From Macrostomum hystrix (Eukaryota > Platyhelminthes > Macrostomidae), in assembly GCA_950097015.1 (NCBI GenBank), contig CATNEN010000001.1, positions 12,050,001-12,114,000 of the forward strand: a stretch of 64,000 nucleotides of DNA, written 5' to 3'. Under the pieces are notes generated by a model that was not told the DNA's origin, did not search any database, and saw nothing but the letters and a program-made list of their open reading frames with translations. The translations under genes were made by a program, and so were the position numbers. Shown here piece after piece: positions 28,077 through 40,700 of this stretch (the first letter of the stretch is position 1; each line of letters opens with the position of its first letter).

Positions 28077-28349
28077 ATTGTATGTGGTTGCTTTTCAATT
28101 AAAAAATGACCATAAATGTAGTTATTTTTAGAGCATGAAAAATGCTTTCAAAGGCCATAATTTGTGATAGTTCACTCCTTAAAATAAGATTAAACCACTT
28201 ACTCAAATTGAAAACCCAAACATCAAATTCTCTGTTTGGTTTGAAGATACATGAAAATCATTGTTCGGTTTTAGATAGAAAACACAAATAACTTTTTATT
28301 TTTCACAAAATAGCAAAAGCAGATACTTTTTAGAAAGATATAACAGTTT

Positions 28350-30035
28350 TCTATAACTTGGCTTTTGATTTATCATCATATCTTAAATAGAAAATCTGTA
28401 GCTTAGGTTTGAAGTTAAAAAAATACACATTCTTTTTGCGGTTGCCATTTTTCCAGCAAACCCAATATCTCTTTGATGGTCTTTCCTGATTTCCAGTCGC
28501 TGCGAGGCGTTGAGAAAAATGGCCATTGTTTGGCTGTGGTTGTCCATTCACAGGAGCAGCGCGCTTCTTCCAGGACCCGACCTGGTCATCAGATGGCGCA
28601 CGGAAGTTCGGAGGAAGGGCAGGAATGTCGCAGATCCACCAGCTTTGACGTAAACTATCCAAGAGTTATGTACGTACTGGAGCAGCAAGTGGAAGCGAGG
28701 CGATGGAACCATCGGTAGGTCTTTCTGCAGGCCAAATATGGCTGGAGCGAACCATCAAGCCTATCCACTCTGCCCATGCCTTTTGAGTACACAACAGCAG
28801 CCGTGGGTTTCGTGACCACCTGCTCGCCACCGCGCCTGATCCTTGTGACTTCAGTGGTGTTAGCAGCGCTCCTGGTGTCGATAAGACTAACTGTCTTCGT
28901 ACCACGCTGCTTTCGGTCAACAAGCTTCATGGCAAGAAGTCCGCCTTTTCTAGCAAATGCACAGGAGTTTGCTGGAAGCGTCACTTGCCTAAGGCAATCC
29001 GGAATCCCGCGGTCCTGACGAACTGTGCCTGTCAAGAAGGTGGACTTTGACAGGAAGAACTCGGCCAGCCGCGCTGAAGAAAACTAACTGTCAGTAAACA
29101 GATGGTAGCCTAGTCCGAACAGGCGGCAACTTAGCTCTGCTACAATTCTTTCGCTGATAGAAAGATGATTGCAATCGATTCCTTGGCCGAACTTTGCATT
29201 CTCAACATCAGTACTATGGGCAAGAAAGTTCCAAATGTACCCTGTCTTTGATTCACAAAGGCAGTACATCTTAATTCCAAATCGGTTGCGCTTGCTGGGG
29301 ATGTACTGACGGAAAAGCAGACGTCCCTTGTACATTACATGTGACTCGTCAATGCAGATGTGCTGTTCTGGCAAGTAGACTTTGTTCATCATCAGCTTCT
29401 GCAAAATATCCAAAAAGGTCTTATTTTTCGAAGAGGGTCGTTCTGGCCAACGTCCTCGGTACAGTCGTAGAAGCGGAAAAATGCAGTATCTGCTTGTATC
29501 GATCTCGAGACAGACTTGTAGGCTGCTGCATGAACGGGCATTGATCGAACGGGCAGTAGACCAGTATTAATGAAGTTCAGGCTTCCGGTTCAGTCCCATA
29601 AAAATATTCGTCGCCAGAACTTTTCTAACCTCACTTGGCGTACAATTCTTCCAACTCTTTAAGATGGTGGGTACCGTCTTTCCTTCAGCCTGAATGCTTT
29701 CGAATTCGAACCAAGCTCTGTTGTTTGTCCATTCGCATGATCTGTTAGGAAAATATTGACAAGCCAATCAACGTTGTCATCCGGATGGATTGATTCTGGA
29801 TCGAATCTTAATCTGGATGAAATCTGGATGGATTCCAGATGTGCCTATGAATTCAATACCAGGATCTGGAACCTCATCAGCTCCCGGAATTACACGTTGC
29901 CACCCATCTCCAACATCGCTCGCTGACTCACTTTCAGACTCGGTCCCTGAATCAGACGTGTCACTGGAGGCCGATGTATCCTCATCATCTGACATTATTT
30001 GGTTAAAACATTCTTCTTCGTTGAAAGTAGCCATC
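28350..30035 (-). pseudogene. Decayed piggyBac transposase
   Basis: Minus-strand pieces appear in the right order. First is an acidic Ser/Asp-rich N-terminus (from 30034). Next come an N-terminal transposase segment (near 29770-29570) and the catalytic-core stretch IDESHVMYKGRLLFRQYIP...GIKMYCLCESKTGY (29413-29084). A segment with YSKGMGRVDRLD follows (near 28780), and last a C-terminal Cys/Lys-rich tail (RYWVCWKNGNRKK, near 28450). These match the order in piggyBac/PGBD proteins. Stops and frameshifts separate them, so the copy is dead. I could not identify the terminal inverted repeats. Confidence 0.82.
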
Positions 30036-30216
30036 TTCCTTAGGGTATTAAAACTGGTATCATTTAAGTAGATCTGATTTGTAATGTAAAACGAAGAAGT
30101 TTTCCTCTAATCCACCCTGTCCTGAAAGTCACTGAACTAAATAGTCAATGGTAAGATTCTATGTCCAAATTCTATATTCTATAATTCTTGATTCTATATC
30201 ATGAAGGAAAAATATT

Positions 30217-31080
30217 TTATTGATTTAAAATTACCGCCTGGAGCTGTGGGCAAAACCAACCACACTTTCCCATAGACAAAGTTTCAGATGTCTCATGGGC
30301 CTGCAGAGCATCCCCTTGGAGCACGCCAGAGCTGGTGTCAAACTTGTCCGTGTGATCGTCGCTCGAATCCACGTAAGCCTTGGAGTTGGTGTAGAGGTGC
30401 ATCGCTGCTTTCACCAGGATGTCGGGGACGCCGTAATGAAACAAAAGCCACGCAATTGCTGCTCGGCAGACAGAGTCGAAGGCTTTGCGAAAGTCAATGA
30501 AGACGATGAACGCGTTTCGCAGGCGCGTCTTGCAGGCCTCTACAATGCACCGAATGGACGCGATCTGCTCCGTGGTGGATCTTCCTGGTCTGAAGCCGCT
30601 TTGAAGTTCTAGTAGCATGGGGTTCAGGACGGGGAGGAGCCAATTGCGCAGCACAGTGTTCATCAGCTTCGGTAAAGTGCACTCCAGTGCGATGCCGCGC
30701 TGATTGTCCAGGCTGGTGGAGGCGCCCTTCTTCGGGATCGAAACAATCCTAGACGTGCGCCAGAGCGGAGCGGCGGTGGCAGATTCGTCGCCTCCGAGGC
30801 AGCAGTGTAGGTTAAGGATGTCTGTGATGCTCACAGTCAGCTCTCGCATCTTTAGCACCCTATGAGGCACCCCTTCAGCTCCAGAGGCGGCGTCAGCGCG
30901 CGTGCTCTTCAGCGCCTTGCTAACTTCCGTGACAGTGATGGGGCCCGTGCAGAAATCACCAGGCTGTGCAGGAGTGAAGTCGGAGGAGGCAGAGGCTAAG
31001 TTAGTTTCGGGACTTAGCCAGAACTGAGCTTGTGAGCAGTCACAGAGACTGAAGCGGGGAACTTGGACACTGATGGCACC
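30217..31080 (-). pseudogene. LINE reverse transcriptase fragment
   Basis: Reads leftwards and carries RT-domain motifs of non-LTR elements: IVSIPKKG, NQRGIAL, QSGFRPGRSTTEQI, FIDFRKAFDSV and GVLQGDAL. The frame breaks off after GDAL, before the catalytic FADD-type motif. Weak similarity extends upstream to about 31080. It may belong to the same family as the RNase H/C-terminal fragment at 10763-11480, but the two do not overlap. Confidence 0.82.
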
Positions 31081-31793
31081 ATATAGCGGAGACTCTTAGG
31101 AGAAATCAAAAGCAAGATAATAAAGGGAAACTTCCAACAACCATTGAGGACCGAAGGAGCGGAGCTTCTCTTATAGAATTAATAGAATAATTAATAGAAT
31201 TAATAGAATAAAATAATTTGAGCCTTCTCACATTGCTGAGAGGAGCAGAAATATATAAAACTATTTGGTGGTCATTAACTCTTGGAATATGTGGTGGGGT
31301 CAAGATGTTTCTATGCTGTAAGTTGTATACTAATGTGAGCAAATGTCATGACATAATTAGAATGCAAGGCAGTGAAACGGATTGCTTAAAACATTAAAAC
31401 CAGTTAAAGCTGCCTGCTTTACTCGCCCATAAAATTGGTTGGCATTGTCTAGCCAAATTTTGTGATAGACTACCTAATAGACTAGCTTTTGAAAAAGATA
31501 GAAAAACATTTATAAAAAGCAGAAAACACAAACACAAAATTATAGAAATGGGTTCAGGGAAGAAAAAAGCAGGGCAGGCAGGACGGCAGTTTTATTGGTA
31601 AGTATTAAAGTCTATTTCACACATATATGTCAACAAAGTAATGGGGGCTATAGGAAGAACATTATGCATTTTGCTGCTTTAGAAATCACAAGGAATCAAA
31701 GACTTTGTGATATTGAAACGTTTTTATCACTCTGCACCTATCAATTTCAGCAAACATAACTTTCAAAGCACTAACTAAATAATTAAATAAAAG
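31081..31793. other. Region upstream of PDS5
   Basis: About 700 bp of AT-rich DNA that should include the PDS5 promoter. A short run of agaattaatagaataa repeats lies at 31170-31215. No promoter motif stands out. Confidence 0.4.
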
Positions 31794-34700
31794 ATGTTGG
31801 ACCAGCTGAGGACTATTGTCTCAGTTGTGACTAATTTAGCTTCAAATTTAGCGCCAAATAAAAGTGATGGCTCCGATCCGGATCTCCCGCAACTGAGGCA
31901 GGCGCTGCAGCAGGCCTGGAGTGTTCTTGCACAGCTCAATGATGAGACAGCTGCCACAGATAATGGTGAAAGCCCATCTTTGCCTACTGAATTGAGCCAG
32001 AAAAGTCAAGAATTTGCAGACCTGCTACTAAACTGCTGCTTAGAATTACCTTCAACCCAACTTAAAATTCTAACTGCTTGCTGCCTGATGGAACTGTTCA
32101 AGCTGCACTGCCCAGATAATCCTTTTGTTGGACGACCCAATGAAGCGGAAAAGTTAGTCTCACATTACGATGCATGCATTTAAAGTTTGGTCTGTTTTTA
32201 AGCATCTAGTTTAAAAATCCTGATCTGGTTATAATCCAGCCCTCAAAATCAACCCTCTCTGATCTACCTTTCCTAATCCACCTCGTAGTCCAAATTTTCC
32301 AATCCATCTCTAAAAAGTCGCAGTTCTTAATCTGGCCCTTGAAATCCACCTTCTATAATCCAGCCCTCAAAAACCGCGTTTCGTAAGCTGGCGCTCATAA
32401 TCCACATTCCCTAATCCGGCCCTCACAATCCACCTTCCCTAATCCTGCCCTCATAATCCACCTTCCCTAATCCGGCCCTCATAATCCACATTCCCTAATC
32501 CGGCCCTCATAATCCACCTTCCCTAATCCGGCCCTCATAATCCACCTCCCCTAATCCGGCCCTCATAATCCACCTTCCCTAATCCGGCCCTCATACTCGA
32601 CCTTCCCTAATCCGGCCCTCAAAATCAACCTTCCCTAATCCGGCCCTCAAAATCCACCTTCATTATTCCAACCCTCATAATCCACCTACCCTAATCCGGC
32701 CCTCAAAATCCACCTTCTCTAATCCAGCCCTTAAAAAGTCACATTTCCTAATCCGGCCCTCATAATCCAGCTTTACTAATCTGGTCTTTAAATTTCTTCG
32801 AATCCGGTCCTTCCTTGTCATCCAGGGTTTGCCGCACCATCGATTTCATTGCTCGCGTAGCCACACGAGTTTCGGGCAGTCGCGGTGCTGCTCTTGGCTA
32901 CCTGATGCGCAACATTATTGGCACCGACCTGCCCCTGGCCCTGGGTCCCTACGCCGTCGGCAGTCATCGGGAACAATCCGAAGCAGCCGCTGTGGCCTGC
33001 GTGCGCTGCCTCCTCGAAGCCGAACCCTCGGCCGCCAAATGGGACTGGCCAGGCGGTGCCGCAGTCGGCCTGTCAGCCGCCCTCACCTCGCTACATCGCC
33101 TGTTGGACGAAGCTCCCGAGCTGATAACACAATCCACCCTGGCTGTTGGAGCACTGTTGGACAGTTGCGTTGCCAAGGCTACTGCCAGCTCCATCGACCA
33201 TGTCGAAGATTGTTTGGCTGCGAAGTTTCTATCGAAACATTTTAGCAGTTTGAGTCGACTTATTGCTGATGAATTGGAGGCTAGGATGCTGCAATCGCTG
33301 CAGGGACACGACGATGTGCAGCAGAAAGGTTTGCTCCTAAGGGCCATGCTTTGCGTAATAAAAACTATAAATTAGAATCGCATACTTTAAATTGCAATCA
33401 TCCGTTAATCCACGAGTTGATTAACGGGGTTAATCACACGTTAATTAATTAGTTAAATTGATTCGATTTATATATCTTGGGATTGCGTCCCTTAATCATA
33501 AGATTTTCCGTTAATCTTGTGAACATCCGTTAATCTTGTGAACATCCGTTAATCCTGTCAACATCCGTTAATCTTGTGAACATCCGTTAATCTTGTGAAC
33601 ATCCGTTAATCCTGTCAACATCCGTTAATCTTGTGAACATCCGTTAATCCTGTCAACATCCGTTAATCTTGTGAACATCCGTTAATCTTGTGAACATCCG
33701 TTAATCCTGTCAACATCCGTTAATCTTGTGAACATCCGTTAATCTTGTGAACATTCGTTAATCTTGTGAACATTCGTTAATCTTGTGAACATTCGTTAAT
33801 CTTGTGAACATTCGTTAATCTTGTGAACATCCGATAATCTTAAGATGTTCTACTAATCCTGAAATCACCCGGTAATCTTGAGATTCGCACCTGCTAACCT
33901 AAGTTCAACCGTTAATTTTGAGATCGAGATCTTAGCCGTTAACTAGAAATCACCCGTTAATCTATAGATTACCAGGTTAATCTTGTGATTGATCTCTAAA
34001 TCTTTCGTTAATCTGTTAATCTTGAGCTCACCCTTTGATCCTGAGATGACTCGAGATTAACGGTTAATCTTAAGATCTGCACCCGTTAATCCAGAAATCA
34101 CCAATTCTTCGTTTACGTTAATTCCCAAGGAAAAATCTATTCTTTAGACAAGAAATGACAGTTTTAAAAAATCATTTTTTAGTCAGCAACAAGCCAGTTG
34201 TGGACAAATCCGATGAGTCGGCCTCAGATCAGCTGGTCCTCCTATTGCGAATTGCTCATCGCATTTGTCCTGCCGAGCTCGTCATTCCCAGCCTGTGTGC
34301 TCGAATAATTCTGCCGCGTCTCAGGTCTCAACTAGTTGCCGATCGACTGAGGGCCTGTCGCCGACTTTGCCGCCTGATGCTAGTTGGCATCGATGACGGA
34401 GTCGCTAGACGCAGCTTCGTAGACGGCGGCTGGCGAGCTCTGGTAGCCAGGTTCGGCGATGTGTCACCTGTGATTAGGTAAGTCACATCTGCTTTCGGAT
34501 AATCCCAAAGCCGCAATCTTTGCAATTACTCGTAACATTGTCATCCGATGAAAAATGCTCTCTAATATGTTGATTGGCCTTCTAATCCATGATTAAATCC
34601 ATCTTTTCCACTGGTTTGCTCCTAATCTATTGATTAGCCCTCTAATCGCTTAATTAGCTCTCTAATCCACTGGTCAGCCCTCTAATCCACTCGTTACCCC

Positions 34701-37700
34701 TTTAATCCACTGATAAGCCCTAATCCACTGATAAGCCCTCTAATCCACTCGTTACCCCTTTAATCCACTCGTTACCCCTTTAATCCGCTGATAAGCCCTA
34801 ATCCACTGATAAGCCCTAATCCACTGATAAGCCCTAATCCACTGATAAGCCCTCTAATCCGTGATTAGCCCTCTAATCCACTGATAAGCCTTCTAATCCA
34901 CTCTTTAGCTCTCTAATCCGCTGGCAAGCCCTCTAATCCACCGATTAGCCCTCTAATCCACTGGCAAGCCCTCTAATCCACCGATTAGCCCTCTAATCCA
35001 CTGGCAAGCCCTCTAATCCACTAGCAAGCCCTCTAATCCACTGGCAAGCCCTCTAATCCACCGATTAGCCCTCTAATCCACTGGCAAGCCCTCTAATCCA
35101 CTAAAAAGCCCTTTAATACATATTTGGGCCTTTAATCCGCTGTCAAACTCCTCTGATCACTAATTCCAGACGATTTTGCCTGCTCGCTGTTCCCCAGTTA
35201 TGCACTTTTACCGACGTTCGCAATCGAGAAATTCAACATGGCGACTCCGAAGCGCTCGACAATCTGCGCCAGATGTTCCAGCTTCGGGCCATAGACACTG
35301 AAGAATCTGTGCGACTAGCCCTGGTGTCGGCTTTGGATGCACTGCCGAGTTCATTTGAGACTGAGTTTCGTGTGAGTTCTTTATTAAGATGAAGGCCAAA
35401 GTATATCAGGATAAATCCAGTAAGACTTTAGGGTCAGTTCAGGCAGACTTCAGGGTGGGTTTAAGCAGCCTTCAGGGTTAGTTTAGGTAAACTTCAGGGT
35501 GACTTCAGGAGGACTTCAGGGTGAGTTCACGAATACTTCAGGGTGGGTTCAGAATAGTTCAGGCAGACTTCAGGGTGAGTTTAGGCAGCCTTCAGGGTGA
35601 GTTCAGGACGACTTCAGTGTGATTTCACAGCGACATCAGTTTCATGTTTTCAATTTTCGAATCGCCACATTGTCATTCCCAGATCACCATACTGATAGCT
35701 CGGTCTCGCGATCTATCGTCGCGAGTTCGTCTACGGGCAATCGCTTCTCTGGCGAAACTGTCCACCATTTCAACGATTATCGATCCGTCTTCTGTCACTT
35801 CTGGCGCACTAGACGGACCCTGCCCGACAACCGATGCAGCCAACGCCGTGATGTCGGCTCATCGATCTCATCCTCTTGAAGTTGAACGACATCTGACTTG
35901 CAGTTTGTTGAAAGTGTGGACTAAACCAGACTGTTCCACGACTGGCACAGCAGCTTTGACTCCCGTGCAGAGTGCAGCCGTTCTGCTGCATCGTTGGAGA
36001 GGCTTCTTCACTCTAGGAGCTTCCGGATTGAATGCCACGACAACTACAACAACTAAAGCGGCTGGAGCTTTTGTTCTAATGCTCAAATCATTGTGGCATA
36101 TTGATCAGGTGAGCTGCCTGCTCTGCACTTTTGAGAATAAGCCGATTCTTCCCTTGTGTTTTCCCCAGCCATTACCCTGTCATCACGTGTCATTCTCCCC
36201 CTGCCTTCCCTTTCCATCCTTCCCTTGTCTTCCCTTGCCATTCTCCCCCGTCTTCCCTTGCCATTCTCCCCCCATCTTCCCTTGCCATTCTCCCCCGTCT
36301 TTCCTTGCCATTCTCCCCCGTCTTCCCTTGCCATTCTCCCCCGTCTTCCCTTGCCATTCTCCCCAGTCTTCCCTTGCCATTCTCCCCCGTCTTCCCTTGC
36401 CATTCTCCCCAGTCTTCCCTTGCCATTCTCCCCAGTCTTCCCTTGCCATTCTCCCCTGTCTTCCCTTGCCATTCTTCCCCTGTCTTCCCTTACCATTCTT
36501 CCACTATCTTACCTTGCTATTCTTCCCGTCTTCGCTTGCCATTCTCCCATGTCTTACCTTGCCATTCTTCCTCTGTCTTCCCTTGCCATTCTTCCCCTGT
36601 CTTCCCTTGCCATTCTTCCCCTGTCTTCGCTTGCCATTCTCCCATGTCTTCCCTTGCCATTCTTCCCTTGTCTACCCTTGTCATTCTCCCCCGACTTCCC
36701 TTGCCATTCTCCCCTGTCTTCCCTTGCCATTCTCCCCTGTCTTCCCTTGACATTCTTCCCCTGCCTTCCCTTGCCATTCTCCTCTTGTCTACCCTTGCCA
36801 TTCTCCTCTTGTCTACCCTTGCCATTCTCCCCTTGTCTACCCTTGCCATTCTCCCCTGTCTTTCCTTGCCATTTTCCCCTGTCTACCCTTGCCATTCTTC
36901 CCTGTCTTCCCTTGCCATTCTCCCATGTACCCTTGCCATTCTCCCCCTGTCTACCCTTTCCGTTCTCCCCTGTCTACCCTTGCCATTCTCCCTGTAGTAA
37001 GGATTAACTTAGTCAACTCATATTTGCTAGCCCAACTCACAGAAGGGATAGAGCAATCAAAGAAAAGGGAGACGAAAGTATTTCTTTCGTACATTACTCT
37101 GATACAATGTACACTATTAAAATAACGCGATTTGATTGGCTGGGGATTAAAACACGCACAAATGAGCTAGCACGAATGTACACAATGTAGGGGTAGGCAG
37201 ACTGCTTGAAAGGGTGCACAGCCGAAAGACTGCAGAACAAACACAATAACACGAAATCACAACCCAACACTCCCCGGTCTATCTTTGCCATTCTCTCTCT
37301 GTCTGATCCCCTGCCATCCCGTTCTCCCCATTTTGCTTGGAGACAGTCTGTTTCCTTATATTTAAGGATTCAAACTGCTGACCTCAGAAAAATGTCAATC
37401 CAGATTTGCCGGCAGACCCTGGCCTACCTTGAGTCGGCCACATCTGCCAAGTCGGCCAACTCGCTCACCTGGCTCTCAACTCGTATGCGCAGTCTCGCGA
37501 CCTACTTTCCTATGTCTCATCACTCCACGACTATTATCCAACAGTCTCTGTTAAATGCGCTCAAACGCCTGGCGAGCCTGGCATCCAGCCTAGATCTGCG
37601 CCGCCTGCTGGCACCCGAATGCGATCTGCACACCGCCAATCGATTAAGGCGACGAATTCTTCTAGCTGCTGACGCTTCTTCGGCGCCAGCGGCTGAAGCT

Positions 37701-40700
37701 AGCTTAATCGAAGCTCTGCTAACTCGTCTGGGGCCCGTGATAGTCGACGGTGCCACCCTGACGGCTGCCATCGAGCTAGCCAAACCTGGCTGTCTTGTGG
37801 ATCTGCAGCTGGTCAACGCTTTCACCTTCTATAGGCCCGACCTGCTGATTGATGCTCAGCCACTGCTTGGTGAGTTTAGGGTGCACTGGTAGAGTAAGGA
37901 GTCCGCGGACTGGTGGGCAGACAGACAGTCAACATGAGTGACTAGGCAGCATGAGACAGGTGAGAAGATGAGTGACTAGGCAGGATGATACAGGTGAGAA
38001 TATGAGTGACTAGGCAGGATGATACAGGTGAGAAGATGAGTGACTAGGCAGGATGAGACAGGTGAGAAGATGAGTGACTAGGCAGGATGATACAGGTGAG
38101 AAGATGAGTGACTAGGCAGGATGAGACAGGTGAGAAGATGAGTGACTAGGTAGGATGATACAGGTGAGAAGATGAGTGACTAGGCAGGATGAGACAGGTG
38201 AGAAGATGAGTGACTAGGCAGGATGAGACAGGTGAGAAGATGAGTGACTAGGCAGGATGAGACAGGTGAGAAGATGACTGACTAGGCAGGATGAGACAGG
38301 TGAGAAGATGAGTGACTAGGTAGGATGAGACAGGTGAGAAGATGAGTGACTAGGTAGGGTGAGACAGGTCACTCTCGTGAGTTAAGATGAGGGTGAGACA
38401 GATAAGATAAGTACTGGCTTCAATTTTCCTTCCCTCTTTTGCACCAGACTTCTTGACGGCCTCCTTGGACGCGCCCTCACCGTCGGCCACTTCAACTAGC
38501 CGGCCTGACACGAAGCTTCAACAAGCCTGCCTCCGCCTGCTAGACAGTGCCTTGTCAACGCCAGCCGGTGCTGCCCTTGCAACCAGCGCTGCAGTGGATT
38601 CTCTTATTGCTAGACTAGTTTCTCTCTGTCAGTCTGTTGAATCGTCCGTTACTAAGGCAGCTATTAGTTGCCTAGCAACTCTGTCTAACCTAGGCAACCG
38701 GCGGGGCACAGATCTGGCCTGGCTGGCTGAAGCCGCACTGACAGCAGATTGGAAGTCAGCTGCAGCTCCCACCCACCTGCTAGAATCCTTCGGCCATCTG
38801 ATGAAATCTTCGCTAGCCGAGCGACTCGGCCTGCTGCAATTGGACAGGATTGGCCAGTTCATCGGCCAGAAACTACTGCCGCTGATCCTGGAAGGTCCTC
38901 CGGCTGACGTCGACCGCGATGCCAATGACAATGGCGACAATTCGGAGGTTTCATCGGTGGCAACTGATGTTAGACTGGCAGCTGTCAGGTGTTTGACTAG
39001 GTGCCTGGTTGGAATGAAACAGGTGATCATCTAATATTGCTGTCATCTTTGGACTGGGTATTATTGGGATCACACAGGATGGATGGCAGGGGAAGAAAGG
39101 CGGGGAATAGTAAGGGAAAACAGATGGAGAATGGCAATGAAAAGACGGGGGTAGAATTGCAAGGGAATGCGGGGGGAGAATGGCAATGGAAGACGGGGGG
39201 AGAATGGCAAGGGAAGACGGGGGTAGAATGGCAATGGAAGACGGGGTAGAATTGCAATGGAAAACGGGGGGAGAATGGCAAGGGAAGACGGGGGTAGAAT
39301 GGCAATTGAAGACGGGGGTAGAATGGCAATTGAAGACGGGGGTAGAATGGCAATGGAAGACGGGGGTAGAATTGCAAGGTATTGCGGGGGGGAGAATGGC
39401 AAGGGAAGACGGGGGTAGAATGGCAATGGAAGACGGGGGAAGAATGGCAAGGGATGACGGGGAAGAATGGCAAGGGATAACAAAGTATGACAATTGATGT
39501 CTTAAATGTCGCCTGTAGTACACCAGCGAGGACCCCGACTGCGCGCCAACCGACACTGAAGACTCGGACGACCTTATCGCCTGGCACTCGACTGTCAATC
39601 AGGCCATTGATTCGCTGCACTTTCTCCTTCTGCACGAAGGTGGCACCATTACAATAAGCGACCAGGTCAGGCCGAATGCTGAGTCTAAGAGCCGGAGCCT
39701 CATTCGCAGGTGCGCGGCTCGGCGGCTTCTCGGTTTAGCCAGGCATCGGGCTTATCAGCGCCGGCTGACGCAACCAGAACGGATGCAGACAGTAGCCTAC
39801 ACTGTCACCTGCGATCCTTGCCATCAGCTGCGATGCGAGCTGCTCCTTGACAAGCTGCACAACTCGCTGATGCGCCTGCGACTACCTGTTGACTATTTAG
39901 CCATCTACGCCTTCGTGACGGAGTCTGGAGTGACGGAATTTCAACGCAAAGCAGCCGACAGTCTGCGACAGGTGGTGGCTAAACGGCGCGAATCAATGGC
40001 AGCCAACTGGGATCAGGTTAAAAATGCTGATCAGTTTATTTGCTCCTTTCTGTCTCCCAAAATATTCAACCGATCGCCATGAAAATCCGGAACTCGGGCT
40101 AGAATTTTCGCTCCATCTAATAAAACAAAGCATCGACACCGTCGGTATATTCAACGATTCCCTCTGGCTTTTTGATTGCCTGTCCATATAGGCTATTATT
40201 CTTAGAATTGTATTGATTATATTGTTACTTATTTTACTTTTTAATCAATATGGATTTGCCAGAGCAATGTTACTTGTTGGACGGCTTTGAAAGTTTGTTA
40301 AATCCTCAACTTAGACCCGTTTAATCCAAATCCTACTCGCTAAGGTGTCAAAAGACAAGCGCTTGTTCTACTCTCTCCTACCTGAGGCCTGCCTGGCTCA
40401 CGCTATCTACCTGTGGGCTAACGATGTGGACTTCCAAAACCCAAGTAGCCTCACTCAGCTAGCTAGACCGCTGGCTGGTTTGCGGTTTCTGCTGAGACCA
40501 CTGCTGGCCTGCACCGCCAATATTAGCGATTGTTAGTGACAAGCGGATCTTTCATCCATTTTAATTATCATTGTTACTATCTAGAATCGAGTGAATCTGT
40601 GGGTGTGACAATTTAGAATCGAGTGAATCTGTAGGTGTGACAATTTAGAATCGAGTGAATCTCAAGGTGTAACAATTTAGAATAGAGTGAATCTCAAGGT

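Noticed and set aside
36131-37007. Leu/Pro/Ser-rich frames over the PDS5 intron 5
   Set aside because: The flanking exons splice in phase around this segment, and the frames follow the 23-bp repeat, not a protein family.
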